A stretch of 64,000 bases of DNA from Fimbriimonadaceae bacterium (GCA_019638675.1 JAHBTE010000001.1:1582605-1646604); one strand, 5' to 3'; numbered from the stretch's first letter, positions 16,468 to 25,745 are shown. Notes: a model not told the origin generated them from the letters alone. Translations and numbers: made by a program.

Positions 16468-17477
16468 TTACTTGAAGCAGGCGTGTAATTGAACGGCCAG
16501 CCGTACTTAATACGTTCTTGCTTTTCGTCAAAGCTTGGGCCATCTTCTTCAAAAGTTTCGTACTGGGTGATGTAGGATGGAGGATCAATCTTTAAGCCTT
16601 CGTAAGCTGAGGCAAAAAATGGCATCAGTGACTCGATCCACGGAAAGTGGCCAGTTTGAGGCAACAAAAAGATGGATGCTCCTGGCAAATACTTATCTCT
16701 CAGAAGGTAAGGCATTGCAGCTCCGCACGGATCTTGCTGTCCCTGGATCATGGTTGCTCGCAACTTTAGATTGGGAAGTTTTGCGAGGTCATTTCTGTAT
16801 GCTTCTGGGTTAAGGATGTGCTTTTGTAGACTCGTAAATACGTCGGCATTAAATAGTTTCGGTGGAGCCAGTGTGGCGATGTGTTCACCATACGCAGGGC
16901 GATAAAAATAGTAAGGCATTAGCAGGAGGATTTGCTGTTCTAACTTTTGAGATTTGCTGAGAGTCTGATCGATTTCAATAGCCAGAATTTGCTCATTCAC
17001 TTCATTAGGGATAGTTTTATTAAGGTTGTCGCTAAGGGTATGGCCATCAAATCCGATTCCAGGAATGCTTGTGAGCAGAAGTTGATCGACGTGATCAGGA
17101 TATCTCGCCGCATAAACGAGTGCTACAATCACTCCCCAACTCTGACCGCACACAATCCATTTGTTAATTTTTTCTGATTTGCGCAGCGCCTCTAAATCAT
17201 CCACCGTTGAGTTGAGCTGGATTAAAGTTGAGAGGTCAGAGTCTTGCTTTTTGGGCTGGCTTTTGCCTGTTCCTAGCTGATCAAAAAGATAAGTGCAAAC
17301 GTTTGATCTCATCCCAAATCCTATGCCCCATATCGATTTCCCGGAAAATCCAGGCCCGCCCGCAATCGCAACCATTGGGTGTCCGGTTCCGATTTTTTCA
17401 GCATGAATCACGTAATCCCCCCGGTCAACAATCACGCTGGTTTGTAGAATTGTGAGAAAGACAGCAGACGCTAGCAT
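16464..17477 (-). CDS. Secreted alpha/beta hydrolase (prolyl aminopeptidase-like)
   Basis: A 337-residue alpha/beta hydrolase. A signal-like N-terminus (MLASAVFLTILQTSV) is followed by VAIAGGPGFSG (oxyanion GGPG near residue 40) and the nucleophile elbow GQSWG with Ser113. The acid is likely the Asp of GQQDPCG and the base the His of QTGHFPW. The GGPG and GQSWG motifs are those of the proline iminopeptidase group, but specificity cannot be fixed. Its 3' end overlaps the convergent DinB gene by 4 bases. Confidence 0.85.
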   Translation of the reverse strand: MLASAVFLTILQTSVIVDRGDYVIHAEKIGTGHPMVAIAGGPGFSGKSIWGIGFGMRSNVCTYLFDQLGTGKSQPKKQDSDLSTLIQLNSTVDDLEALRKSEKINKWIVCGQSWGVIVALVYAARYPDHVDQLLLTSIPGIGFDGHTLSDNLNKTIPNEVNEQILAIEIDQTLSKSQKLEQQILLLMPYYFYRPAYGEHIATLAPPKLFNADVFTSLQKHILNPEAYRNDLAKLPNLKLRATMIQGQQDPCGAAMPYLLRDKYLPGASIFLLPQTGHFPWIESLMPFFASAYEGLKIDPPSYITQYETFEEDGPSFDEKQERIKYGWPFNYTPASSN

Positions 17478-17593
17478 GGACTCAGTTTAGCCCGATTAAA
17501 GCAAGGACAAACTATTTAAAGTCGGCAGTCTGCTTTAAGTGTTTTAATAGGTTTGTACACTGACTTGTTTGTATAGAGCCCTTATAAACTCCA

Positions 17594-19060
17594 TCAGCAC
17601 AAGTGAAATGCGGGCGTAGCGAACAGCAGCTTTACAACTGGGGCGAGAGCATTGGATGCTTTTTGAACCTCAGTCAATGATGCGAGTCCACCTTCATCAT
17701 TGAGAGCCCTGATGAGGATTTCTCTTTGCGTAGCGGTTACGGGCACATCAAACATATCAATGAGAACATCTATCACGTCCTCAACAGATTTTGCACCTGC
17801 ATCGCGTGCACGCAGAAGAATCAACGAAGCAGTCCCCGTTCCGCGACCCGGCCCGAGCAGGTAGGAAGCGAACTTGCCTCTCTCCATCATCATCGCCGGG
17901 CTTACCCAGGCGTTGCCCCATTCCCAGCCGCTAACATCTGGTGGGTAAAGCAAAAACATTCCCTGAAGGCGCATAGCACTCAGCAATATCTCCGAAACAC
18001 CGCGCGGATATTGGCTGATTGGTGTGAACCAGTCAGATTTAGGGTCTCTACCGCGCAATGCGGCGTCTCCTAGTTCCAACTGTCGGATGATTGAAATCGT
18101 GAAATCAACTGGGCTTTTGATCTGTTGGCGAACGCATTTTTCGCTCCAGAACTCGGGCGAATCAACAATCGCCTTGATTACAGACTTGATGTTCCCATCG
18201 GTTGATTGAAAAACCTTTGCTATGCGGTCGATAACGGCTTTTTCTGGATTGGGATAAGCAAAAAACTCCCACAGCTTTCCGCAAATATAACGAGCCGTTT
18301 GTGGATGCTTTGCTAGTTTATCGAGCAGAGAATCTGTATCGAAAGCCTTGGTTTCGCCAAGGATCGTCTTCATGCCTGGATCGTGATATCCGTCGCTATA
18401 AGTTGAAGCTACGAGCGGGATATTGGATTCAAAAGCGGCAGTCAGGCGGGCGCGGGCGGAATTGGCTCCAACCGTGGGAATGACCGATCGCAAACTCCAA
18501 CCAGTTAGCGAGCGGGCACATTCTTTGACATCTGTTTCTGAGTAATTGCCGATGCCTAAAGTAAAGAGTTCGAGTAATTCGCGGGCGAAATTTTCGTTAG
18601 GAACTCCGCGTACGCTTTGGTCGTTATCCAGCCACTGAATCATCGCGGGATCTTTTGTGACTGCTCCTAAAAGGTCAATGAATTTGCCGTTGCAGTGCGA
18701 CCTCAGGGTTTCCAAATGCACGAGCATAATGACCCCAGATTCCACTTTGGCGCCGCTGACAGCAAAATGGTCGTGCCAGAACAACGTAAGCCGCTCTTGG
18801 AGTGGCCGTTTTGTCATTAATAAACGCAACGCCCACCATCGGCCAATCCTGGTTGGATCAGTTAGAACTTGCCCGTCTTCTTGGAAGCAGAACTCCCACG
18901 GATTGACGGGAAATCCTTCATCAACTTTTTCGAAGTCCAGAAGCCACTCAATGGTTTTCGGAACCCCCATTTTTTCGCATGCAGCGATTTCAGATGCGGA
19001 AGCCCCTAGCCCCAAGCGTCGGAGCAGATGAGTGATTTGATCCCGAGTCGAAAGATTCAT
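17594..19060 (-). CDS. DUF1800 family protein
   Basis: From ATG 19060 (AGGG a few bases upstream) the protein has 488 residues. A longer frame to 19150 adds unlikely sequence. Hallmarks of DUF1800 are present: an N-terminal HLLRRLGLGASASEI, PLQERLTLFWHDHFAVS, the segment NENFARELLELFTLGIGNY, and DVSGWEWGNAWVSP. In Planctomycetota, Armatimonadota and others these large proteins usually pair with DUF1501 genes; no such partner lies next to this one. The function is unknown. Confidence 0.85.
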   Translation of the reverse strand: MNLSTRDQITHLLRRLGLGASASEIAACEKMGVPKTIEWLLDFEKVDEGFPVNPWEFCFQEDGQVLTDPTRIGRWWALRLLMTKRPLQERLTLFWHDHFAVSGAKVESGVIMLVHLETLRSHCNGKFIDLLGAVTKDPAMIQWLDNDQSVRGVPNENFARELLELFTLGIGNYSETDVKECARSLTGWSLRSVIPTVGANSARARLTAAFESNIPLVASTYSDGYHDPGMKTILGETKAFDTDSLLDKLAKHPQTARYICGKLWEFFAYPNPEKAVIDRIAKVFQSTDGNIKSVIKAIVDSPEFWSEKCVRQQIKSPVDFTISIIRQLELGDAALRGRDPKSDWFTPISQYPRGVSEILLSAMRLQGMFLLYPPDVSGWEWGNAWVSPAMMMERGKFASYLLGPGRGTGTASLILLRARDAGAKSVEDVIDVLIDMFDVPVTATQREILIRALNDEGGLASLTEVQKASNALAPVVKLLFATPAFHLC

Positions 19061-19192
19061 TTTGCCCTGTTGAACGATTCTTTGATATAGTGCATGATCC
19101 AAACCATATCTGTATATATTTTTCACCAATCTGATTGGTTGCAGGTGCAATTAAGTGAAAAAATTCGCTTCGGTTAAAATGAAGGGAAGTCC

Positions 19193-19588
19193 ATGCCAAA
19201 GGTAGTTTTGAATTCGCAAGAAGTTGACCAGTTTATGGCGGGATTAGAGCATCCCCTGCATGCCGAGCTCGCCGCTTTGCGTGCGCTGATTATGGGCGTT
19301 GACCCTGGCATCGAAGAAGGCATTAAATGGAACGCGCCGAGCTTTTTCTACCGCGATTATTTTGCGACGTTTAACCTGCGTTCAACCGATAAGGTTCAAG
19401 CAATTTTCCACACCGGAGCCAAGGTGAAGGCCAGTGCTACAGAAGGACTGGAGATAGATGATCCGCACGGCATGATGAAGTGGCTCGCCAAGGATCGGTG
19501 CATGTTGACGTTGCAAGATATGGCAGATTTGGAAGCGAAACGCGAATCGTTAGAATCCATTATTCGGCAATGGATTCAGCAGATGTAG
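19193..19588 (+). CDS. DUF1801 domain protein
   Basis: A 131-residue DUF1801 protein: LEHPLHAELAALRALIMGVDPGIEEGIKWNAPSFFY near the start and ATFNLRSTDKVQAIFH in the middle are classic. The family has a YdhG-like alpha/beta fold with no settled biochemical role. It is the second DUF1801 gene of the window, distinct from that at 3872. It stands alone; the next gene is convergent, 7 bases away. Confidence 0.9.
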   Translation: MPKVVLNSQEVDQFMAGLEHPLHAELAALRALIMGVDPGIEEGIKWNAPSFFYRDYFATFNLRSTDKVQAIFHTGAKVKASATEGLEIDDPHGMMKWLAKDRCMLTLQDMADLEAKRESLESIIRQWIQQM

Positions 19589-19594
19589 CACTTG

Positions 19595-20785
19595 CTATTC
19601 TTTAAACAAACTCAAGGTAACCCCCATCGGAGCCGGGCCGCGATCGCTGGCTCGCTGGTTGAACTGAGCCGCTCCTCCGCGCATGCCGAGCCACACCAAA
19701 TCTAACCGCGAGAACTTGCCAACCTTGGAATCGTATACGCCTTCGCCGTAGCAGGTGGCGGAATACGATTTGTTTCCGTCGGTGATCTGCGCCGAGCCTG
19801 TGTATTCGATGACTTGGCTACCGTTGCTGTTGCGAACCAAATTCATGCGGATCGCGATGTTCTTAATATCTTGGTCGCGCCATTCTGGATTTTGACCGCG
19901 CACGTTATCGAGTAACGCTGTTCTAGCAATGCTCCGCGCGACCGAAATCGGAACCGTTCCCGCACCACTTGAATCGGGGACAAACGATTGGGTTTTGGCA
20001 ACGCCCACCCAGGTTTCGTTCCACGCCCATTTGGTGAAATCCATAAATGCGTTGGAAGTGCGCTCAGCTTCGGTGATTCTTCGACCAGAGCGGTCGCCGG
20101 ATCCACGCGGCAGATCACGAGAATTCACTCGGAAGATGAGTTCGCCGCTCACGTCGGGCGGGTAAGTGGCTTTCACGGCAGGAATCGGCGAGTTGGCATA
20201 ACCCTTAGATTGGCGTAGGGCATCCCAGCGTTGAATGGCTCGCCTCAGCCGCGCTTGAATATCTGCGGGGTTAGAAGCGGCAGCGAATTTGCCTTCCAGA
20301 TACTCGCCGTTTGGCCCCATCATGTAAATGCCTTGTTTGGTGCCTGGGTGGTTCCAATCACCGGGCGGCATGCTTTCTCCGTACTTCTTAAAAAAGAGGT
20401 GTGCCGGGTCGTCTTTCACCCGGTTCAGGTTGCCCGGATCTTCAGGGTAGAGCATATAAACTTCGTCGGCAACGGTGACGAACTGAGCGCTGAGTCTAAT
20501 AATTTCTTGGTCTGACCAGACCAATTGTCGTCCGCGGACGCCATTGTTTCACGTACAGCCCAGCGGGTGCCCGTTCATTGTCCAGAACAGGATGGGCCGC
20601 CCGAGTCGTTTTGCTTCTTGCACGGCGGGCCAAAACTTGTTACGCCAAGGGATTTCCTTGTATCTCTGCTCGCTGGCATCTGGCTGGATGAATGCCAGGT
20701 AATCACGGAAGTTCTGCGCGGTCGGCGTGTGGTTCGGGCCGCTGGCAACCTGCGTGGTGAGCATCGTGAGCAGAGCGGAGATCAT
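19595..20785 (-). CDS. Secreted thioredoxin-like protein with in-frame UGA
   Basis: One frame is open from ATG 20785 to 19595 except for a single TGA at 20551-20549. Residues 1-20 look like a short signal peptide. PILFWTMNGHPLGCT just before the TGA resembles a thioredoxin-type strand and active-site loop, and the same frame continues NNGVRGRQLVWSDQEIIRLSAQF, as expected for one protein of about 396 residues. The TGA follows Cys-Thr, and 24 bases after it a hairpin TTGGTCTGGTCAGACCAA (20524-20507) has a GGTC loop. It may be a selenocysteine codon, a nonsense mutation or a sequencing error. Without recoding, only a TTG restart at 20524 remains. The C-terminal 150 residues are beta-rich and unrecognised. 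Confidence 0.55.
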
Positions 20786-20883
20786 TGTTAGATTATACGA
20801 TGGCTTTCGGTTAATCCGTATTCAATTTTGCATATAGGATTGGCGATTATTGGCACGAATTCGATTCGGTATGATTGCGCATC

Positions 20884-21134
20884 ATGGTTGTGTTTGTGGA
20901 TGTTGACGATACTCTTGTTCGTACAGCCGGAACGAAGCGGATTCCAATAGTTCGGATGGTTGAGAAGGGAATGAGCTTTATTTGTGGAGTACTGGTGGCA
21001 GGGAATATGCGCGTCGGTCGGCAGTCGAGCTGGGAATTGAAGGTTTGATTATCGGGTTCCTGCCAAAGCCGCAGTTGTACATTGACGACCAGGAGTTTGA
21101 GGAGTGGCGGGGGGTGGTTTATGAACGACCCTGA
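20884..21134 (+). pseudogene. Frameshifted HAD-like phosphatase gene
   Basis: The first frame gives MVVFVDVDDTLVRTAGTKRIP, with the D-x-D-x-T/V motif I of HAD hydrolases, and runs out at the TGA at 21046. From about 20975 the next frame gives LYLWSTGGREYARRSAVELG, then FLPKPQLYIDDQEFEEWRGV and a TGA at 21132, which looks like the rest of the same protein (a LWSTGG motif II and a YIDD motif IV). The break lies near 20962-20978, where a linker also seems short. It is therefore probably an inactivated gene of about 85 residues, unless it is a sequencing error. Confidence 0.65.
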
Positions 21135-21140
21135 CAGCAA

Positions 21141-22322
21141 TTACTCAACAGTTAAGTAAAGTGACCCCTCAACTGACTGCGGAAGGTTTTCGACTGATGA
21201 ATTCCAGCGAAATTCGTATGTACCAGGGCCATCAAATCTAATTCTGACTTTAGCGGTGAACTGCCTATCCTGTCTCAATCCTTGGCGTCTCAATAATGAG
21301 ACGGTATCCGTCGAGTCGTCGCTAATATCGAAATCTCGATTTATTGAACCAACTCTTAAATAGTCGTTCCAGTATTTTGCGAATCTGCATCCTGCAGGTG
21401 CATTTAGAATGAGATCGAATTCGCCTGCTTTTGCAGTTCCGGAGTTACCAATCTCAACTTCAATATCGACTTCGGAGTATTTTCGTTTTGGCTCTTCGAA
21501 CGGTTTATTGCTATCGGGTATGAGGTGAGATAATTTAGACTGCATACGGTTAATATTCTCAAGGGAATCCATAAATGCTGCTGTTTTCGAATCAAGCTGA
21601 GGCAGCTCGATATCAATTACCTTGCTTGGGCTATTTTTATATTCATCAATTATTCTATTGATTAAATTCGACTTTACTGTGTTTACTTGCGGCCTTGGTT
21701 CTTCCCTTATTTCATTATCAGTATTCATCATGTCGATAAAAATAGCATCTGCGCTGATAGTTCCGTCCGTCCATTTAACAGAAAGCAGTGGAGACTGTGG
21801 CTTGAATTCCGAACGTAACTGCTCGTCATCAAATCGATCCCATGGGCGACAACTCGAACCATCTCTAATAATTGTTGCCTGTGATTGCCAAAGCTCCTTC
21901 GTATCTTCAGCCGTTCCATAGTTAAATGACTTCTTAAACCTAACGGGCCTACGGTGGCATTTATCTATCGAGAAAATGATCAGGTTCTTTCCTTCATATA
22001 TGACTTCATGAAGCGCCCACTCAACTCTTGTGTCTAGCTCAGACTGGATTTTTTGTCTCAGATGAGCCTCGTCGATGCCGATAGTGTCAGCCCCCTCGAC
22101 GTTTTTGTCGTTATCAATACCAATAATTATGTACTTGGTTCCGTCACTATGGCAGTTTGAAAAAGCATGAATATCTTTGATTAATCCTCCAAGATGTTTC
22201 CTATCTGTACAATCAAGCCTTAGCTTAAAGTCTACGCTGTGACCTTCACCTCGGCTAATCAATGTCGAAATAAGATCCGTATCGGGGATGGTATGGTAGG
22301 ACATGATCTCCCATTGTACCAT
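21141..22322 (-). CDS. AlbA_2 (Schlafen-type) domain protein
   Basis: A 393-residue protein. Residues 20-150 match the AlbA_2 domain: RGEGHSVDFKLRLDCTD, then KDIHAFSNCHSDGTKYIIIGIDND, the usual nucleic-acid-binding core shared with Schlafen proteins. The C-terminal part (residues 280-393) is beta-rich and ends with an immunoglobulin-like stretch (GPGTYEFRWNSSVE), not typical of the simple transcriptional regulators in this family. It is AT-rich next to a very GC-rich epimerase, a possible sign of transfer. AlbA_2 proteins occur as regulators and in defence loci; the role here is open. The start may instead be ATG 22304. Confidence 0.75.
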   Translation of the reverse strand: MVQWEIMSYHTIPDTDLISTLISRGEGHSVDFKLRLDCTDRKHLGGLIKDIHAFSNCHSDGTKYIIIGIDNDKNVEGADTIGIDEAHLRQKIQSELDTRVEWALHEVIYEGKNLIIFSIDKCHRRPVRFKKSFNYGTAEDTKELWQSQATIIRDGSSCRPWDRFDDEQLRSEFKPQSPLLSVKWTDGTISADAIFIDMMNTDNEIREEPRPQVNTVKSNLINRIIDEYKNSPSKVIDIELPQLDSKTAAFMDSLENINRMQSKLSHLIPDSNKPFEEPKRKYSEVDIEVEIGNSGTAKAGEFDLILNAPAGCRFAKYWNDYLRVGSINRDFDISDDSTDTVSLLRRQGLRQDRQFTAKVRIRFDGPGTYEFRWNSSVENLPQSVEGSLYLTVE

Positions 22323-22376
22323 ATTTGCACTATTATGAATAGACGAACGTCTGCTTGTTTGCGAAATTTTTGAATT

Positions 22377-23351
22377 TTAGCCCGGCGAGCAGAGTTTGTC
22401 CTCGAGGGCGTTGAGCTTTTCGTCGACTGTACCGGGGTTGTCGAGGTAGTGCCGGACGATTTCCATGGCACCGCGGGAGAAGGGGGTGGTGCAGCGGAAA
22501 TCGGGGACGAAGGCTTTGATCTTTGAGTTGTCGAAGACCATGCTGTTGGACTTATCGCCAAGCAGGCCGGGGCCGCGTTCGGGGTGGATTTCGGCGATTT
22601 TGGTGCTGGGGACGTACACCTTTTTACACTTGATGTCGCGGCCGGTGAGGGTGGCGGCGGCGAGGGCGAGCAGGTCGTAAATCTGGTTCCAGGTCAGCCA
22701 TTCGTCGCTGGTGATGTGGAAGTTCTCGACGACTGCGCCGCTATGGCCGAGCAGGCCGTTGAAGCCTTTGGCGAAGTCGGTGTGGTGGGTGAGAGTCCAG
22801 AGGGAAGTTCCGTCGCCGGGGACGCAGACGGGTTGGTTATTGAGGATACGGTGGAGGATGGTGTAGCCGGTATCGAACGGGAGCAGGGTTTTATCGTAGG
22901 TGTGGGAGGGGCGGACGATGGTGATGGGGTACTTCTCTTCTCGGTAGGCGCGGACGAGGCGTTCTTCGCACGCGATTTTGTTGCGGGAGTATTCCCAGTA
23001 GGGGTTATCGAGGGGGCATGATTCCCTGACGGGGAGGATGCTCGGCGGGGTTTGGTAGGCGGAGGCGCTGCTGATGAAAACGTATTGATTGGTTTTGCCG
23101 CGGAAGAGGTCAAGGTCGCGTTCGATTTGGTCGGGAGTGAAGATGATCCAGTTGACGACGGCGTCCCAATAGTGGTCTTTGAGGAGGTCTTTGGCGTTAT
23201 TGATGTCGCCGGTGATGGTTTTTGCGCCTTCGGGGATGGGCCGGGAAGATTGTCCGCGGGTGAGCAGGTGGAGGTCGATGCCTTGTTTGACCGCGAGCTC
23301 GGTGCACGCTGAGGAGATAATTCCGGTTCCGCCGATAAAGAGGACTTTCAT
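22377..23351 (-). CDS. NAD-dependent epimerase/dehydratase
   Basis: A 324-residue short-chain-dehydrogenase-like protein from ATG 23351, beginning MKVLFIGGTGIISSACTEL with the GGTGxxS nucleotide-binding loop. SSASAY at about 109 and YSRNK at about 133 provide the catalytic Ser and the Y-x3-K pair. LTHHTDFAKGFNGLLGH is typical of the extended SDR subgroup related to chloroplast mRNA-binding CSP41-like proteins. The gene is much richer in G+C than its neighbours, with G or C at most third positions. The substrate is unknown. Confidence 0.85.
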   Translation of the reverse strand: MKVLFIGGTGIISSACTELAVKQGIDLHLLTRGQSSRPIPEGAKTITGDINNAKDLLKDHYWDAVVNWIIFTPDQIERDLDLFRGKTNQYVFISSASAYQTPPSILPVRESCPLDNPYWEYSRNKIACEERLVRAYREEKYPITIVRPSHTYDKTLLPFDTGYTILHRILNNQPVCVPGDGTSLWTLTHHTDFAKGFNGLLGHSGAVVENFHITSDEWLTWNQIYDLLALAAATLTGRDIKCKKVYVPSTKIAEIHPERGPGLLGDKSNSMVFDNSKIKAFVPDFRCTTPFSRGAMEIVRHYLDNPGTVDEKLNALEDKLCSPG

Positions 23352-23553
23352 AGAGCGTTTTAGTTTAGCGCTTTGACGAGAAAGAATCACAATTGAGGAA
23401 AACAGAGGGTTTTCACCAGGCAGAATTACTAGATTCAGGAAATGTTCAGAATAATTTTGCGTGATAGAGCTAAGTCGTGGTAAGTTAGAAATTGAATTGA
23501 GCTAGGTTCGGTTGCCACTGGGTGACTGTGCTTTATAGCTTAGGAGTGGATTA

Positions 23554-24180
23554 ATGAAAAATTTTGGAAAACTCATGATCATCGCTGCTAGCGTGGTTGT
23601 GGCAGGTTCTGCTCAAGCAACCTGGTACACCAACGAAGCTGCATTTTTGGCTGCTACTAGCGGACCAAACTACATTGAAAACTTCAACTCGTTCACCACG
23701 TTTGGTACCCCTCTTGACGGTACTCAAACTTCTTGGAGTGCTCCAGGTGGAAACGGTTTTGGTTTTGATGCTGGTGCAACTGGCGGACTTTGGTCCAACA
23801 TCGGTGCGCTGTCAACCAACCTCGCTAACGATCCAATCACCCTCACCTTCACCGGTAACCCTGTTACTGCTTTTGGTCTGTTGATTGGTAACACCGACAT
23901 CAGTGGTAACTTCATTGCTGGTACCGCTACCGTTACTCTTTCCAACGCTGAAAACCAATCCATCTCGGTTACCACAACCGACGGATTCTTGGGTTGGACT
24001 GGTGGTAGTGCAATCACTAGCGCTGTTCTTACTGCGACTAACCCGAACATCACCAACAACTGGGTACAAGCTGACCACGTAATCCTCGGAACTGCAAACG
24101 CAGTACCTGAGCCATTCTCGATGGTTGCTCTTGGACTCGGTGCTCTCGGACTCGCTGCAAAGCGACGACGAAAGAGCTAA
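23554..24180 (+). CDS. PEP-CTERM sorting-domain protein
   Basis: A 208-residue secreted protein with an N-terminal signal (MKNFGKLMIIAASVVVAGSAQA), a Ser/Thr/Gly/Asn-rich beta body, and a C-terminal PEP-CTERM tripartite tail: VPEPFSM, a hydrophobic GLGALGLAA helix and basic KRRRKS. Exosortase systems cleave such tails during export to the cell surface or matrix. A good ribosome site (AGGAG, 7-base spacer) precedes the ATG and a terminator follows. No exosortase gene is in the window. Confidence 0.92.
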   Translation: MKNFGKLMIIAASVVVAGSAQATWYTNEAAFLAATSGPNYIENFNSFTTFGTPLDGTQTSWSAPGGNGFGFDAGATGGLWSNIGALSTNLANDPITLTFTGNPVTAFGLLIGNTDISGNFIAGTATVTLSNAENQSISVTTTDGFLGWTGGSAITSAVLTATNPNITNNWVQADHVILGTANAVPEPFSMVALGLGALGLAAKRRRKS

Positions 24181-24198
24181 TTTAAATTAGCCAAGCTC

Positions 24199-24229
24199 AA
24201 ATCTCCTCCAATTTTGGAGGAGATTTTTT
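24199..24229 (+). terminator. Rho-independent terminator of the PEP-CTERM gene
   Basis: AAATCTCCTCC (24199-24209) and GGAGGAGATTT (24216-24226) form an 11-base perfect stem with a 6-base loop, followed by a run of T. It starts 19 bases after the stop codon. Confidence 0.9.
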
Positions 24230-24249
24230 ATTTCTGCGATACTTGAAAA

Positions 24250-24981
24250 ATGGCAAAGCTATATATCGGACTTTCGGGATACTCTTATCCTGAGTGGCAA
24301 GGAGAAGGATTGCTGTATCCTCCTAGTCTCAAGAAGTCTCATTTTCTGAACTACTATGTTTCGCGATACAACGCCTTGGAGTCCGATGGAACTTTCCGAC
24401 GCTTGCCTAGTGATTCAGCTGCTGCCAAGTGGAACAAAGAATTCCCAGAAGGCTTCTGCTATTCGCCTAAAATGCACCAGTCCGTTACCCACTTCAAGCG
24501 GCTCAAGCCAGAGAGCTACGATATCGTCTCTGAATTCGTTAAACCCCTAGATCCATTGGAAAGCTCGGACAAGCTTGGCCCGATTCTCATTCAACTTCCG
24601 CCGAATTTCAAACGGAATGATGACTTGCTAGCTGAATTTTTAGTGAGTATTCCGCATAGGGAAACACTCAGGTGGGCGATAGAATTCCGCAATACTTCTT
24701 GGCATTCGGATGAAGTCGAGTCAATTCTAGCAAAACACAATGTTGCTTGGGCGGCGGTGGAAACTGACAATGAGCAATCTCAACTCCGACATTCTTCCCC
24801 CGAGTTTTCATATGTGCGTCTCCGAAAGTTGACATATTCTGATGACCAACTCAAAAAATGGGCTGACTATTTTCGAGGGCTAATAGGAGAAGGCAAGGAC
24901 TGCTTTGTGTTCTGCCGTCACAAAGATACGGTCGCCCCTTGGACTTGGGTCGACCGTATTCTGGAGCTACTTGAATGCTAG
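24250..24981 (+). CDS. DUF72 protein (YecE-like)
   Basis: A 243-residue TIM-barrel-like protein of the DUF72/YecE family. It starts KLYIGLSGYSYPEWQGEGLLYP, contains GPILIQLPPNFKRN and ends with CFVFCRHKDTVAPWTWV, all standard. The canonical family also has a Phe-Tyr-Pro motif near the start; here it is LLYPP. The activity is unknown. Its stop overlaps the convergent copper-amine-oxidase-N-like gene by 4 bases. Confidence 0.88.
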   Translation: MAKLYIGLSGYSYPEWQGEGLLYPPSLKKSHFLNYYVSRYNALESDGTFRRLPSDSAAAKWNKEFPEGFCYSPKMHQSVTHFKRLKPESYDIVSEFVKPLDPLESSDKLGPILIQLPPNFKRNDDLLAEFLVSIPHRETLRWAIEFRNTSWHSDEVESILAKHNVAWAAVETDNEQSQLRHSSPEFSYVRLRKLTYSDDQLKKWADYFRGLIGEGKDCFVFCRHKDTVAPWTWVDRILELLEC

Positions 24982-25652
24982 TTGCCGCCGTCTTTCGGAA
25001 CGAGATTGATTCTAAAACTCGGGTCGGGCACTGAATACACCGCACCCATTCGCTTCAGAAATGCTTTGGTTGGATCATCTGGTGTGATGCGCACGATCAT
25101 TTTGATTGGTTTGCGTCCATTGCCTTCATCGTCGAAATAAATCAGCGATTCTTTTATGGTAGAGCCTTGGCCAATCGGGCGATTGAATTCTGTTATGTTA
25201 TAGGGCGCTGGAATAATATTTTGATCTTCCATCACCAACTGCACGCTTTGGAATCCGGTGCCGTCGAGGGCCATGTTGTCGGCGGTGGTTCCGTTGCGAA
25301 GTTCAACGTCTACTTTCCAGCCTGGTCGGTCGCCTTCCAGTGGGTTAACCGCAAGGACTCGAAATCGCCAGATGCCGTTAAAAAGCCAGTCGTTTAATCC
25401 ACCTTCTAACGCACCAAGTTGGTTAGCTCCTCCGGGGGCGGCAATGGTTATTGTGAGCGTGCCATCTTTGCTTGTCACTACGGCTCCACCCGCTTTGAGC
25501 GCGCTGACAGGAACATAGGTTTGTCCGTTCGAGACAATAGTTTTTCCTTCAACCGATTTGCCGTTGATCACAAGTTTTTGATTAGCTTGGATTGCAAGGG
25601 CACTTGCGGCAACTGTGAAAACGACCAGGCCTAAGATGATTGGCTTTTTCAT
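24978..25652 (-). CDS. Secreted copper-amine-oxidase-N-domain-like protein
   Basis: A 224-residue exported protein with a signal peptide (residues 1-20, ending ASALAIQA). Residues 28-75 (LVINGKSVEGKTIVSNGQTYVPVSALKAGGAVV) match the Cu_amine_oxidN1 domain, a surface-associated module not itself catalytic. The remainder is a beta-rich domain with IRFRVLAVNPLEG-type strands. A role at the envelope is likely; the ligand is unknown. Confidence 0.8.
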   Translation of the reverse strand: MKKPIILGLVVFTVAASALAIQANQKLVINGKSVEGKTIVSNGQTYVPVSALKAGGAVVTSKDGTLTITIAAPGGANQLGALEGGLNDWLFNGIWRFRVLAVNPLEGDRPGWKVDVELRNGTTADNMALDGTGFQSVQLVMEDQNIIPAPYNITEFNRPIGQGSTIKESLIYFDDEGNGRKPIKMIVRITPDDPTKAFLKRMGAVYSVPDPSFRINLVPKDGGN

Positions 25653-25705
25653 TGCCCAATTATGCCGAAAAGAGGGGTTGCCAAAAATAAGGTTTCTATT
25701 AAGTT

Positions 25706-25735
25706 ATCAGCCGATCAATTAATTGATCGGCTGAT
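25706..25735. terminator. Perfect 30-base palindrome between genes
   Basis: ATCAGCCGATCAATT and its exact inverted complement abut at 25720/25721, giving an uninterrupted palindrome. It lies 10 bases beyond the stop of the SRPBCC gene at 25746 and 53 bases upstream of the start of the copper-amine-oxidase-like gene. It can fold as a hairpin, so termination of the upstream operon is likely; an operator role is possible because no T tract follows. Confidence 0.5.
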
Positions 25736-25745
25736 TGATGTTCGA

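Noticed and set aside
22584-23021. Long plus-strand frame rich in Gly, Val and Asp opposite the epimerase
   Set aside because: A by-product of the GC-rich codon pattern of the epimerase on the other strand.
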